Source: Fennellomyces sp. T-0311 (lineage: Eukaryota; Mucoromycota; Mucoromycetes; Mucorales; Lichtheimiaceae). Taken from it: a stretch of DNA of 45,747 nucleotides. The notes under the pieces are model-generated. The model searched no databases. It worked only from the letters and a program-made list of their open reading frames with translations, and was not told where the DNA came from. The position numbers and the translations under genes are program-made. Every line of letters begins with the position of its first letter. Positions within the stretch are counted from its first letter, which is position 1. The DNA is taken from the NCBI GenBank assembly GCA_025266875.1, contig JALLLT010000097.1, positions 1 through 45,747 of the forward strand, read 5' to 3'. Below are positions 29,430-38,533 of this stretch, piece by piece.

Positions 29430-32400
29430 ATATCCCCTCCTCAGATTGTTGTACGTCCTCGGACAACACAGCAATATGACCAGCATCTTGTAAGCGGCGG
29501 CGTTCTGCGGCACGAACGGCAGTTGGATCATACCAGGGTTCTGTTGGCGGCGTGGGAGACTTGATGTGAATAGGGCGAAGGCGATCGGTGTGAACCCATG
29601 AAGAGTAAACTTGGCCGTTCAGATCCTTGAGCTGGTAGATGTCGGAATCGCTATGAACGCCAATGACCTTGAAGGGGCCTTTCCAATTGAATTCAAGGCT
29701 TAACTTGTTCTCATGTCGCATCAAGACATGGTCGCCAATCGAAAATTTTTGGGGCTTGATAATGGCATCCCAACGTTCCTTGTCCTTTGCGGCATTGTTC
29801 TGCAAGCGGTGTTCGGCTAGGATACGAGCTTCACGTAAGCGGCGCACTTCGGGCACTCGACCATGGGCTTCCACTGGGTTATCTTGAGACAAATCCGTAG
29901 TATTGACAAAAGGCCGTAAATGATCGCCGGGCAACTTGGGTTCTTGGCCGTAGACAAGGAAAAAAGGACTAAAGCCGGTGGTGCGATGTTTGCGGACACG
30001 ACAGGCAAACAAAGCAGGCTCGACAAACTTGTCCCATTCGTGGATGCGGCCTTGCACATACTTGCGGATCATTTGCTTGAGAATGCCGTTGGTTCGTTCA
30101 GCCTTGCCATTTGTGCGCGGGTGGAATGCCGAAGTGAAGACATGGTTGACTTTGAGGCGCCCAAGGTAGTGGGCGAGTACCTTTGACATGAAATTGGCAC
30201 CTCGATCCGTGCAGATCTCCGTGGGACAAGAAAAGCGCGTGACAATCTCCTCGTAAATGAATTCGGCAATGGCCTCACCAGTGGCATCGGGGACTGCGCG
30301 AGCAATGGTCCAGTTGGTCGCATAATCCACTGCAACAAGAAGCCAGCGATTACCTTGCATTGTAGTAGGCAACTCGCCAACGAAATCCAAATGCCAGCGC
30401 GAAAATGGAGACGGCACATCCAAGGGCTTCATTGGGGCATGGTGGATACCGCGGTCAGCGTTGGCGGCCAACTGACATTCTTGGCAGGTCACCAACCAAT
30501 CTTGAATATCGGATCGCATGTCTGGCCACCAATAGCGCTTGCGCAAGAGATCGTACATGGTGGTATTGCCGGGATGACCAAATGACTTGTGGAATTGTTC
30601 CACCAAATCAGCACGCCGAGCGAACAAGACATAACGAACCTCCTGGACTTCCTTGCCAATCTTCACCTTGCGAAAAACTGCGTCGTTCCGGACCACAAAC
30701 TTGTCACGATGCTTGGCCAGAAGGTCCTTGTACATGGGTGGCCATTGGTCCTCGGGGCGAGCATAAAACTTGGGCCAGTCAGATTCTTGCACGGATTTGA
30801 CAGCATACAAGAATTCTGGCTCCATATCCGGCTCTTGTGTCACACAGGCAGGGCCGTCGCGTCGTGACAAAAGATCAGGCACATGGTTGTCCTTTCCTGG
30901 CTTGTACTGAATGTCCGGATCATACAGCTCGAGCTCGGCAATCCATCGAGTCAATCGGGGGGTCGGCTTGGTCTTTGTCCGGAAATACTTGAGTGGATGG
31001 TGATCCGTGAACACCGTGTAGTTACGGCCATCCACGTAGCACCTCCAAGTCCGCAAGGCATGCAAAATCGCCAACAGTTCGCGTTCTTGAGCTGGATACG
31101 ACCTTTCGGCAGAGGACAACTTCTTGGACTCGAAAGCCAATGGGTGCAGCAAACCATCGTCGCCTTGTTGCAGCAGCACCCCACCCATGCCGTAGTCGCT
31201 GCTATCGACCTCGATCACATAGGGGGCATCCGGATTTGGCGGCATTAGGACCGGGGCAGCAGTCATGCGGGCTTTGATTTCGTCGAAAGCGGCTTGACAC
31301 TCGGACGTCCATTTGATTGCTCGTTTCTTTGCACCTGTACCCTTCGTCAAATCTGTCAACGGTGCGGCAATGGCAGCAAAATCACGAATAAAGCGACGAT
31401 AATGCGACCCGAGACCAACAAACTGGCGAACTTCCTGGACATTCGTCGGCACTGGCCAGTCTTGAATCGCCTTGACTTTTGACACGGAAGGCAACACACC
31501 GTCGGCGGTAACTTGGTGCCCTACGAATTCGAGCTCGGTCTTGAAAAAGTCGCATTTTTTCGCATTCGCAATCACCTTCGCCTCGCGGAACTTGGACAAA
31601 ATGAGGCGAACGTCCCGGTCATGCTGCTCCTTCGTCTTGCTGAAAATGAGGCAATCATCGAGGTACATGAAGGCGCACTGGTCGAGGATTTCGGGACCCA
31701 GGATACTATTGACCCAAGACTGGAAGACGGGGGGACTGTTCATGAGCCCGAAGCTCAAAACCAACCATTCGAACTTCCCATATCTTGTGTTGAAGGCGCT
31801 TCTGGCAATATCCTGGTCGTTGCTCAGCCTCAGGTTGTGATAGCCGGACCGGAGATCGAGCTTCGTGAACCATTTCATGCCATGGAGACGCTCAAGGCAC
31901 TCGTCGATGCGTGGCAACGGTGTAGAGTTACGTTTAGTAACCCTATTGACCGCGCGGTAATCAATGCACATTCTCATAGAGCCATCCTTCTTGCGTACAA
32001 ACAGGACAGGCGAGCCCCAAGCAGACGAACTAGGACGGATCAGACCGAGGTCCAGCAGTTCCTTCAGTTGACGGCGCAGCTCATCCAATTCACGCGGGCT
32101 CATCTTGTACGGCGGTCTTGATACGGGGTCGGCATCACCAGTGGCAATGACATGTCCAATGTCACGTTTGGGAGGTAGGCCAGGGAGTTTGTCTTGGAAA
32201 ACATCACTGAAATCCGCGACTAGAGCTTTGGCCATCTGATCGTTTGCATCGGCTTTGGAGTTTCCTTCTTGAGGGCGCAGGAAACAAACAAAGACATCGT
32301 CAATCCCCTTGTGGCGCTCCAAACGCTGGACTTGACGGTGCGAGATCAGGTACGCAAGTTCAGGGATCACACGTTTATGTCGGGGACGAAGGACATATTC

Positions 32401-33036
32401 ATGCTCACCCTTTTGAATACGCCAGGTATCCAACTCCCAATCCGGAATAGGTTGTACAGACTTGAGCCAGTCGCGGCCGAGGATCACATCGAATTTGGTG
32501 TCAAGGACATAGGCGGTAGTCTTGTGCTTGTATCCTTGAGCATCCAACAACAACTCGGCTTGCTTGGTGATAGTTGTTGTGTGACCTCCGGCGGTTTCAA
32601 CAGTGCGACCTGGAATCTCGCGGATGGGCAACTTGTCAGCAAGGCGCGGTGCAACATATGAACCAGTGGCACCGGAATCGATCAACACATCAACAGCGAA
32701 ATTATTGCAAGACATTGAGTACAGAGGCAATTCAGTTTCTTTTATTGACATTAACGAATCAATATACTGCTTATCCTCTTCCAAGGTTTTTTGTAGCACC
32801 AAGGACTCGTCGTCTTGCTCATCCGACAGATCGATCAGTGGGGCCTCGGGAACCTTGGGTTGCTCCTCAGGACGGACCATGTTGAGGGAATGGTGTGGTG
32901 CTAGAGAGCGCGGAGGGACTTCCCTCAATCCAACCGCGCTTTGCCTTTTCCCTGACCACCTTGGCGACCCTTGTTCAAACCCGGAGTGGATGGACAGTTG
33001 CGGGCGATGTGTCCAAATCCGGAACAATTGAAGCAC
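29422..33036 (-). CDS. pol: gypsy 2 Pol polyprotein (protease, reverse transcriptase, RNase H, integrase)
   Basis: Open frame of 1204 codons, expressed by -1 frameshift from gag at about 32946, so codons upstream of that are probably not used. In this frame's numbering: protease DSGATG at 120-125; reverse transcriptase from about 300 with YLDD at 458-461; RNase H with VDSSDYG at 610-616 and FTDHHPL at about 676-682; integrase HHCC zinc finger at H816, H821, C851, C854; and catalytic D884 (HLDFVG), D944 (CTDRG), E980 (KAER). The C-terminus has a GPFKVIGV-type integrase segment, and I see no clear chromodomain. The stop TAG (29424-29422) is formed by the first bases of the 3' LTR. It replicates the element by reverse transcription and integration. 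Confidence 0.95.
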   Translation of the reverse strand: MLQLFRIWTHRPQLSIHSGFEQGSPRWSGKRQSAVGLREVPPRSLAPHHSLNMVRPEEQPKVPEAPLIDLSDEQDDESLVLQKTLEEDKQYIDSLMSIKETELPLYSMSCNNFAVDVLIDSGATGSYVAPRLADKLPIREIPGRTVETAGGHTTTITKQAELLLDAQGYKHKTTAYVLDTKFDVILGRDWLKSVQPIPDWELDTWRIQKGEHEYVLRPRHKRVIPELAYLISHRQVQRLERHKGIDDVFVCFLRPQEGNSKADANDQMAKALVADFSDVFQDKLPGLPPKRDIGHVIATGDADPVSRPPYKMSPRELDELRRQLKELLDLGLIRPSSSAWGSPVLFVRKKDGSMRMCIDYRAVNRVTKRNSTPLPRIDECLERLHGMKWFTKLDLRSGYHNLRLSNDQDIARSAFNTRYGKFEWLVLSFGLMNSPPVFQSWVNSILGPEILDQCAFMYLDDCLIFSKTKEQHDRDVRLILSKFREAKVIANAKKCDFFKTELEFVGHQVTADGVLPSVSKVKAIQDWPVPTNVQEVRQFVGLGSHYRRFIRDFAAIAAPLTDLTKGTGAKKRAIKWTSECQAAFDEIKARMTAAPVLMPPNPDAPYVIEVDSSDYGMGGVLLQQGDDGLLHPLAFESKKLSSAERSYPAQERELLAILHALRTWRCYVDGRNYTVFTDHHPLKYFRTKTKPTPRLTRWIAELELYDPDIQYKPGKDNHVPDLLSRRDGPACVTQEPDMEPEFLYAVKSVQESDWPKFYARPEDQWPPMYKDLLAKHRDKFVVRNDAVFRKVKIGKEVQEVRYVLFARRADLVEQFHKSFGHPGNTTMYDLLRKRYWWPDMRSDIQDWLVTCQECQLAANADRGIHHAPMKPLDVPSPFSRWHLDFVGELPTTMQGNRWLLVAVDYATNWTIARAVPDATGEAIAEFIYEEIVTRFSCPTEICTDRGANFMSKVLAHYLGRLKVNHVFTSAFHPRTNGKAERTNGILKQMIRKYVQGRIHEWDKFVEPALFACRVRKHRTTGFSPFFLVYGQEPKLPGDHLRPFVNTTDLSQDNPVEAHGRVPEVRRLREARILAEHRLQNNAAKDKERWDAIIKPQKFSIGDHVLMRHENKLSLEFNWKGPFKVIGVHSDSDIYQLKDLNGQVYSSWVHTDRLRPIHIKSPTPPTEPWYDPTAVRAAERRRLQDAGHIAVLSEDVQQSEEGILS
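29434..29442 (-). promoter_or_regulatory. polypurine tract of gypsy 2
   Basis: Minus-strand GAGGAGGGG lies four bases before the 3' LTR. It is the usual primer site for plus-strand DNA synthesis. It also codes for the last residues of Pol. Confidence 0.85.
32907..32952 (-). promoter_or_regulatory. -1 programmed frameshift signal at the gag-pol junction
   Basis: In the gag frame the minus strand reads G GGA AAA (32952-32946), a perfect X XXY YYZ heptamer. After a 5-base spacer comes a stem: AGCGCG (32940-32935) pairs with CGCGCT (32912-32907), enclosing a second stem GAGGG/CCCTC (32926-32922 with 32917-32913) with a 4-base loop. The gag TGA (32927-32925) lies in this structure. Slipping back one base gives GKRQSAVGL, the start of the open pol frame. 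Confidence 0.85.
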
Positions 33037-34034
33037 CTCCTGGTGGCACCATCGCGAGAGCCATCATCCGGTCGACGCCAGTTGTTGGAGCCACTACCGC
33101 GACCAGGGGAACGCCAATTCGACCCTGATCCTCTTGTGCGGATGGCATCGAGATCCATGGGGGCAACACCAGATGAGCGCATGTACTCAGGTACGTGAAA
33201 AGAGTTAGGCTGTTGGAATTGCTGGAACTGTTGCTGCGGCTGTTGATAGACACCTTGGCCGAAAGCCAACATGGACTGCGTGCGCTGGCTATCACACAGC
33301 AGAGCCAACCGCATGGATTCGCTGGTACTGGATGGGAAACGGAAGCAAACTTCAGCACGGATGACAGGCTGTAGGCCTCGCTCGAATCGGTCCTTTGCCT
33401 CCTCGTCAGTCATGGATGGCAACGAGTTCCACAACGCCTGGAACTGAGCGACGTACTCAGCAACTGTCCCTCCTTGGACCAAATTAGCGAGCTGGTCTCG
33501 TGCAAGCTGTTTGGCATTGACTGGGCTGTATGCTGCTTCGATTCGCTCCTTGAACTCCCTCCAGCTGACTTCGGCTCCATTTTCGCTTGCCAAGCGAGCT
33601 TGTTGTTGCCACCACACCTCGGCCTCACCACGAAGGAAAGTCACCGCATAGTTGACATATGCATGTTGGCTGAGGGATGACATACCCAAATAGCGTTCCA
33701 CTTGGCGAACCCAACTCTGGACGGCGTTCAAGGCACGGCTACCACTGAACGTGTCAGGTTCGTGCACACGGGGCTGGAAACCCAAACTTGGCGCCACCAC
33801 CTGTGGCTGGGAATTGTTTTCCAGAATCTTTGTCAGAGCTTGCATGACCAGTTTCATCTGGTCGTCTTGTTCGGGTCTTTGAGCCATACTGTCTTGTTCA
33901 CCGATGTCGATCAAAAATTCTTCTTTTGTTGTGAACTCTTCTTGTTCTTGATCGCCAATTGCAGGTACTGGCTGCCGATATCCTTGAAACTGAGATGCTG
34001 GAAACTTGGAAACTTTTCTACTATTATCGGCCAT
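32925..34034 (-). CDS. gag: gypsy 2 Gag, 369 residues
   Basis: Structural protein that packages the element RNA. The start ATG at 34034 lies just inside the 5' LTR and primer binding site. The N-terminus is acidic. Residues about 90-230 hold the retrotransposon gag domain (HEPDTFSGSRALNAVQSWV, AEVWWQQQARLA, AAYSPVNAKQLARDQLANLV, EYVAQFQALWNSL). A Gln-rich segment follows, then a Gly/Arg/Ser-rich region, then one CCHC zinc knuckle (CFNCSGFGHIARNC) that binds RNA, and a Lys/Gly-rich tail. It overlaps the pol frame by 112 bases. Undamaged. Confidence 0.93.
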   Translation of the reverse strand: MADNSRKVSKFPASQFQGYRQPVPAIGDQEQEEFTTKEEFLIDIGEQDSMAQRPEQDDQMKLVMQALTKILENNSQPQVVAPSLGFQPRVHEPDTFSGSRALNAVQSWVRQVERYLGMSSLSQHAYVNYAVTFLRGEAEVWWQQQARLASENGAEVSWREFKERIEAAYSPVNAKQLARDQLANLVQGGTVAEYVAQFQALWNSLPSMTDEEAKDRFERGLQPVIRAEVCFRFPSSTSESMRLALLCDSQRTQSMLAFGQGVYQQPQQQFQQFQQPNSFHVPEYMRSSGVAPMDLDAIRTRGSGSNWRSPGRGSGSNNWRRPDDGSRDGATRRCFNCSGFGHIARNCPSTPGLNKGRQGGQGKGKARLD

Positions 34035-34044
34035 AAACCACTTT

Positions 34045-34052
34045 CGCTACCA
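34045..34052 (-). promoter_or_regulatory. primer binding site of gypsy 2
   Basis: Two bases inside the 5' LTR the minus strand reads TGGTAGCG and continues AAAGTGG. TGGTAGCG would pair with the ...CGCTACCA 3' end known for fungal initiator tRNA-Met. The next bases do not fit the yeast tRNA, so the primer identity is tentative. Gypsy 1 has TTAGTAGCGAAAGCGG at the same place. Confidence 0.65.
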
Positions 34053-34054
34053 AT

Positions 34055-34364
34055 TGTCGTGTCACTTTTTGGCGGATGAACCGTAGCCAATAACAGAGAA
34101 AAGGTTTGAAAGAGAAGTCGTAAGATGATGTTTATTCTTTTAGACTGAAGGGATATTTATATATTTTCTAATGCTAATAAAATACTACTGCGGCTTACTG
34201 CGGATTGCTGCGCATTATGTGGATAATGAATATGGGGTAACAATATAGAGAAGTACTGCGGTGAGCTGCAGCGACTGCGGAACAGCTTGTTGCTGCGCAA
34301 CAACGATCATGGAAGAAGTATCCAAAAATGGAACAAAAGAAAGTCCGCCAGAATGGCTACGACA
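34055..34364 (-). repeat. gypsy 2 5' LTR
   Basis: 310 bp, identical to the 3' LTR except for one base. It ends ...GGCTACGACA, followed by GCGA, the right half of the target-site duplication. Confidence 0.95.
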
Positions 34365-34405
34365 GCGAAGAAGTCCACTTCAAAAGAGCTATAAAATATA
34401 GCACC

Positions 34406-34476
34406 TGCGTACACAGGGAATCGAACCCTGACCTTCTGCTTGGAAGGCAGAAATTGTACCATTCAACTATATACGC
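34406..34476 (-). tRNA. tRNA-Gly (anticodon UCC)
   Basis: The minus strand folds as a complete tRNA. Acceptor GCGTATA pairs with TGTACGC plus discriminator A. The D arm is GTTG/CAAT. The anticodon arm is TCTGC-CTTCCAA-GCAGA with anticodon TCC. The T arm is CAGGG-TTCGATT-CCCTG. There is no intron. A TTTT run (34382-34385) lies just downstream. It is the only clear host-type gene in the window. Confidence 0.95.
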
Positions 34477-34529
34477 TAACTGCTATTAACGCTGTGTGGT
34501 GCCAATGTTTAGCAGAGTATTCCTGTCGT

Positions 34530-34650
34530 ACTTCACTGCACTTAAAATGATTTTTAGTCTGGCTAAAATTGAGCTCAAAGGCTGACTTTGAGCTGATTTG
34601 AGCCGGCTCAAACCTCACATTTGAGCAATTTTGAACCTGGCTCAAAATAT
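34530..34650. repeat. GCTCAA / TTGAGC cluster with a 16-bp palindrome
   Basis: About six GCTCAA or TTGAGC words in both orientations. They include the perfect palindrome TTTGAGCCGGCTCAAA at 34597-34612. The cluster begins near CACTTAAAATGATTTTTAG, so it may be a transposon end. It lies downstream of the minus-strand DDE gene, whose upstream array uses the same core. Confidence 0.7.
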
Positions 34651-35009
34651 ATATTCTCTCTTTTTTTTAACATCTTATTGGTCAAAACTAGCATACAATT
34701 ACTTTTTTCTTAAATAATAATTAGTTCACATTTACAAAAAAAAGTTTTTTTTTCCTTTTACAATCGTTCCAGTTTCAAATAATAAAATTTTCTTAGGGTT
34801 TGAGAAACCGATCGAGTAGAGTATGGGAGACTATGTGGGAAACGTATACTATTGGACAGAACAATCATCAACTGAAGCAAAGTAGCATACAGCAGATGAG
34901 AACAGTTGTACAAAACTCTAAAAAGGAAAACTTAATTCAAAAAGAACCCCAACTTTTTGCAAAATGCTTCACTCTGTCAAATACATGTCAACTCTAATAG
35001 AGAAAGCGC
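34651..35009. other. AT-rich, no gene
   Basis: Poly-T and poly-A rich stretch with only short frames. It is probably the 3' non-coding arm of the element whose transposase starts at 36633. Confidence 0.4.
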
Positions 35010-36633
35010 TCACTGCTCCCCAGGTTTATTTTTTGTCAATCTAAACTGCTTGTCGAAGTAAATGTCTTGCTTGTCTAGACAAGCATCGAAGAACAAGATT
35101 GCGTTTCTTATATATCTGCGGCAGTTCTTCGCGCTCACTTTCCACACTGCCCTCTCAATCCTGGCAATTAGATCTTCATTGGAAACCAAAGGATGCCGAT
35201 GCACCTCCTTCTTCAGCTACTTCCACACCTTTTTGATTAGGTTCAAAAAAGGGGTGTGAGCTGGCAAGTAGAGAAGGGTATGACCGGCTTGCACAATAAG
35301 GTCCTCGGTCCCATTGCCTCTGTGGATGGAGCAATTGTCCATAACAATGTACTTCTTCTTGAGGCCAAGGTCTTACATCACTTAAAGAAGATCTTCAATA
35401 AAATCATGGAAGTGTGTGGAGGTGGTGCCATAGGACTGGTCCTTGTGCTTTCTCTTAGATCCAATTTGATCATGGTGATCCAGGATGTTTTCTCTTGGGG
35501 CGTGTCTTGAAAGCAAAATAACACCCTCACTGGACATGCAGCCGATGATGCTTTGGTTAATGCCATGACTGTTGCTAACTTCCATCACGCATGGAACACC
35601 TCTCTTAGAGTAGCCAGCACGTTGTAGATTGCCCTTCTTGAAGCCGCTTTCATCAATAAAGACGCAATCGTTCATGTAGTCGATCCCATCTTTTAGAAGC
35701 TTTCGGACGAAACTAAACTGCACCTGCTTTTTCTCTTTCAAATTTCGTGATTCTGGGATCATTTGTACCTTTTTGCGACTGTAGTTCATTGCGCCAGTGA
35801 CATGATTGTGAACACTAGATACACTGATTTGGTAGCCTTTTTAGAAACGATATATATTAGTTGATCTGGATTAGGCAAAGGAATGAGTCTCTGTTACCTG
35901 GGAATTGCTTAATAAGCTTGAAGCGTAGCTCTTTCATCATATAGAGTGGGTCTGTGGTGATGAGCTGGTCAAGGAAAGCAGTGTGCTCTTGCTCGAATTT
36001 TTGGTTATGATTTGGCTTGTACATGTCGGTGACCAGCTTAAAATCCGGGAGTTTGGAGGGGTCCTGTCAGTACTTATCTACCATCTTGTAAGCTGTAGGC
36101 TGTTTGATACAGGCCTTCACAGTGGCTTCCTTGATGGACACATTCTGGTGGCACACCAAATCAATCAATTCCTGAACATTCTTAACCTTGTACTGCTTTG
36201 TCCAAATGTACTTTTTGGTGGGATCGATATCAAATGGTACCACTTCTTCATCGCCATCAGAGATCTGGTCTCCTTCAGCAGCAGCTTGGGCGGCGCTGAC
36301 AGGCAACTCGGCCATCCGGAAGACGTGGCGAACGGTCATTTCCTCTATGGGCTTGGGCCCAGAAACCCGGACATTGTATCTTCTATCATCTCCCAGGTCT
36401 TGGTACTTATAATACACCAGTGGACCAGAAAACTCAATGGCACGGTCTTGTTCTTCAACACGATTTCTTGGCTTATAGAAATGGAATTGAAGGCCAGTGG
36501 ACTGGGTGCTTTTCCTTCTTGGCTGTCTGGTGCTTCTAGGCTTGGCAGTCTTAACTACATGTCGTCTTGTAGATCGCTAAGAACCACTTGTGTCAGGCTG
36601 GCAGCTAATGAATTGGACAGTTCAATTGCTCAT
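35010..36633 (-). pseudogene. Tc1/IS630-like (DDE_3) transposase, decayed
   Basis: Start ATG at 36633, about 60 bases after a TATA box (TATAAAAAGG near 36690). The frame reads a basic N-terminus, KKYIWTKQYKVKNVQELIDL (helix-turn-helix-like), then EEHTAFLDQLI-type sequence. A 61-base intron (35897-35837) follows, then YQISVSSVHNHVTGA and the core: CVFIDESGFKKGN (first Asp), GTTSTHFHDFI, KYIVMDNCSIHRGNG (second Asp) and LPAHTPFLNLIKKVW. The third catalytic residue, Glu in the usual PFLNPIE, is Lys here. Nonsense codons lie at 36624, about 36577, 36069, 35384, about 35375 and about 35221. All are compatible with C-to-T or G-to-A change. The enzyme is inactive. Confidence 0.78.
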
Positions 36634-36839
36634 AGGGTGAAGAGGGGAAAGATAGATACTGACTGATTGATTTGGCTTACAGTGTCCTTTTTATATGGAT
36701 TATAGATCGTAACAACAGCGTAGCACCATATCCGGAAACTTAAATTATCAAAGCGCTCGTGCTTAACTTCAATGCTCAATTGATATGTGAAATATGAGTG
36801 ACCATACGTTCTTGCTGTTGCCAAATTTCAGTGTGCTAT

Positions 36840-37800
36840 ACTTCAAGGCTTAAAGATATGATGTTCGCTCTCGATATGCGGGCTAAAATAGTGTACTACA
36901 TTGATTAATGTGGATTGTATATTGGACTTATGTTCCTATTCGGGCCCTCTGAAGGATGAATTGACATCCTTGACAGCTAGGCTGAACCTACATGCTCAAG
37001 ATCGGCCGCCAAATTCAATCTGCAAATTGATTTCTGGATGTAAAAGCTTAATTAGCTTACTGAACTTTGCAGTCAAACTCAAATGCTTAAAGTAAGGCCG
37101 AACTCAGATGCTCTCTCTTGTTGCTCAAGCTGAGTTATCAATGGGCTGCTCAACACGATGCCTAATTTGTAACCCAATTTGGTCACTGTATACTTGTGCT
37201 CTCTTTAAATGCTTAAATATCTACCTGAATTTGCCAGAGCAGATGCTTAATTAGATGACCTAAACCAATTGCTTCCTTTGAATACTCAATGATTGTGCTC
37301 AACTCAAAACTTAATCCCAATGCTCACTTTTACTGCTCAAAAAAGCTCAGTTTTGGCTTAATCCATGGCTCTACTCACATGCTGAAGTAAAAATGCTTAA
37401 TTAACCCACCTAAAATATTACTCGAGCTGCTTAACTCTAGCACCCTATTGGATGCCTCAATCAGGTTCCTTAAGTATGAGCTTAATTTTTGTGCTGTATT
37501 CCCATTCACCTCATGCTCAACTTTAAGCTCAAATCACGTGCTAAACCTTCCACCTTGATAGAATGACCAAATTCTAGAACCAAACTTGCATCTCAATGCT
37601 ATGGGGACCGTGGCCTAATTTACAACGCCAATTCAGAAGCTTAATCTATATGCCCATTGGAGACACTTATTTGTAATGCGGAACACGTATGCTAAATTGG
37701 TATGCTCAACCACATTACCTTATCCGGTGGATAAAGAGCATCCTTGATGCTCAGCTTAATATTGTGCACCAATCTTTATTCTCAATATAATTGCTTATAG
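36840..37800 (+). repeat. array of about 30 TGCTYAA-type motifs between divergent genes
   Basis: Short degenerate words with core GCTTAA, GCTCAA or GCTAAA, mostly preceded by A/G/T-T or A, recur throughout. Examples lie near 36993, 37046, 37083, 37131, 37146, 37208, 37243, 37296, 37333, 37355, 37393, 37427, 37478, 37513, 37526, 37638, 37689, 37702 and 37747. Nearly all are in plus orientation, at irregular spacing of 10-60 bases. No coding sequence is present. Confidence 0.75.
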
Positions 37801-37902
37801 CTTTTTCTCATTCGAACCACCGAATATATGTGATCAAAAGTATATTATACTTCAGCTCAATTATTGACATCGTCTACTTGAAACGGGTGTAATCAATAAA
37901 AA

Positions 37903-37909
37903 TATATAA
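37903..37909 (+). promoter_or_regulatory. TATA box of the HTH gene at 37955
   Basis: TATATAA 52 bases before the ATG. The next gene (38534) has GTATATATAA at 38481-38490, at the same spacing. Confidence 0.55.
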
Positions 37910-37954
37910 GACAGTAGCTGTCATTTTCATTATAGTTATTATTCAATTATCAAG

Positions 37955-38455
37955 ATGTGTCTTTTCAGCTCCACCTCTTCATCCAACAAGCAAGCTGCCA
38001 TGCCTCTGCAAGATATGCATGTTGCACCTGCGATACCGGAGCAAGAAGTCCTGGAAGAGCCCGACCAGGATCAGCCTATGCAAGACGACGACGACGTCCA
38101 TATGAGCGAGAGCATCAGCCATATGAACCTTAACAAGGAAACGGCAGATCCTGCCAAGAAGAAGGCTAAGAAGCCGCACAAGAAGAGGGCTAGCTATGAC
38201 AAGTATGACCCTGTGAAGGTGAAAAATGCTCTGCAATTGGTGTATGTTGAAAAAAAGGGAATTCCGATGGCAGCAGAACAATCGGGTATCAAGAAAAAGA
38301 CCCTGGAGGGCTTGTTGCGTGACCTAGTGAAAAACCATGGCTACCCTCCAGTTCCAAAGGTTCCTTGAACCAGAACACCAAAAGTCCATTCAGCTCGTAC
38401 CGATCCAGAAATCGCCATGTTTTTTGAGCAGACAATTAAGCCTCAGTTGAAATAA
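37955..38455 (+). pseudogene. small HTH protein related to the transposase N-terminus, one nonsense codon
   Basis: A Ser-rich start, then an acidic Gln/Asp-rich segment (EPDQDQPMQDDDD), then a Lys-rich cluster (PAKKKAKKPHKKR), then a helix-turn-helix-like block (YDPVKVKNALQLVYVEKKGI, then MAAEQSGIKKKTLEGLL). This resembles the KKYIWTKQYKVKN...SIKEATV block of the minus-strand transposase. TGA at 38366-38368 stops the frame after PKVP. The frame then continues plausibly (TRTPKVHSARTDPEIAMFF) to TAA at about 38453-38455, so the TGA looks secondary (Arg CGA to TGA would fit). It may be the N-terminal half of a transposase that has become a separate DNA-binding protein, or a decayed duplicate. 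The TATA box and start are good. Confidence 0.6.
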
Positions 38456-38533
38456 AAAAGATAGTTGTGTCACATAAAATGTATATATAAGATGTTCCTT
38501 TGAACCACTTTTCCTTTACTTTTAACGCAAACC

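Larger units (their letters stand above)
29120..34364 (-). mobile_element. nearly intact Ty3/gypsy retrotransposon (gypsy 2)
   Basis: A 5245-bp element with two 310-bp LTRs that differ at one base by eye, a primer binding site, gag, pol in the -1 frame, and a polypurine tract. The order protease-RT-RNase H-integrase identifies Ty3/gypsy (Metaviridae). It is flanked by the 4-bp repeat GCGA (29116-29119 and 34365-34368). No nonsense codon or frameshift is seen other than the programmed one, so it is a young and possibly active copy. It sits inside the LTR of gypsy 1. Confidence 0.95.

Noticed and set aside
31513..32121. 202-codon plus-strand frame and neighbours at 32603-33031.
   Set aside because: Antisense shadows of the gypsy 2 pol gene.
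29422..33036. A chromodomain at the end of gypsy 2 Pol (chromovirus).
   Set aside because: The tail after the integrase GPFKVIGV segment lacks the aromatic pattern of a chromodomain.
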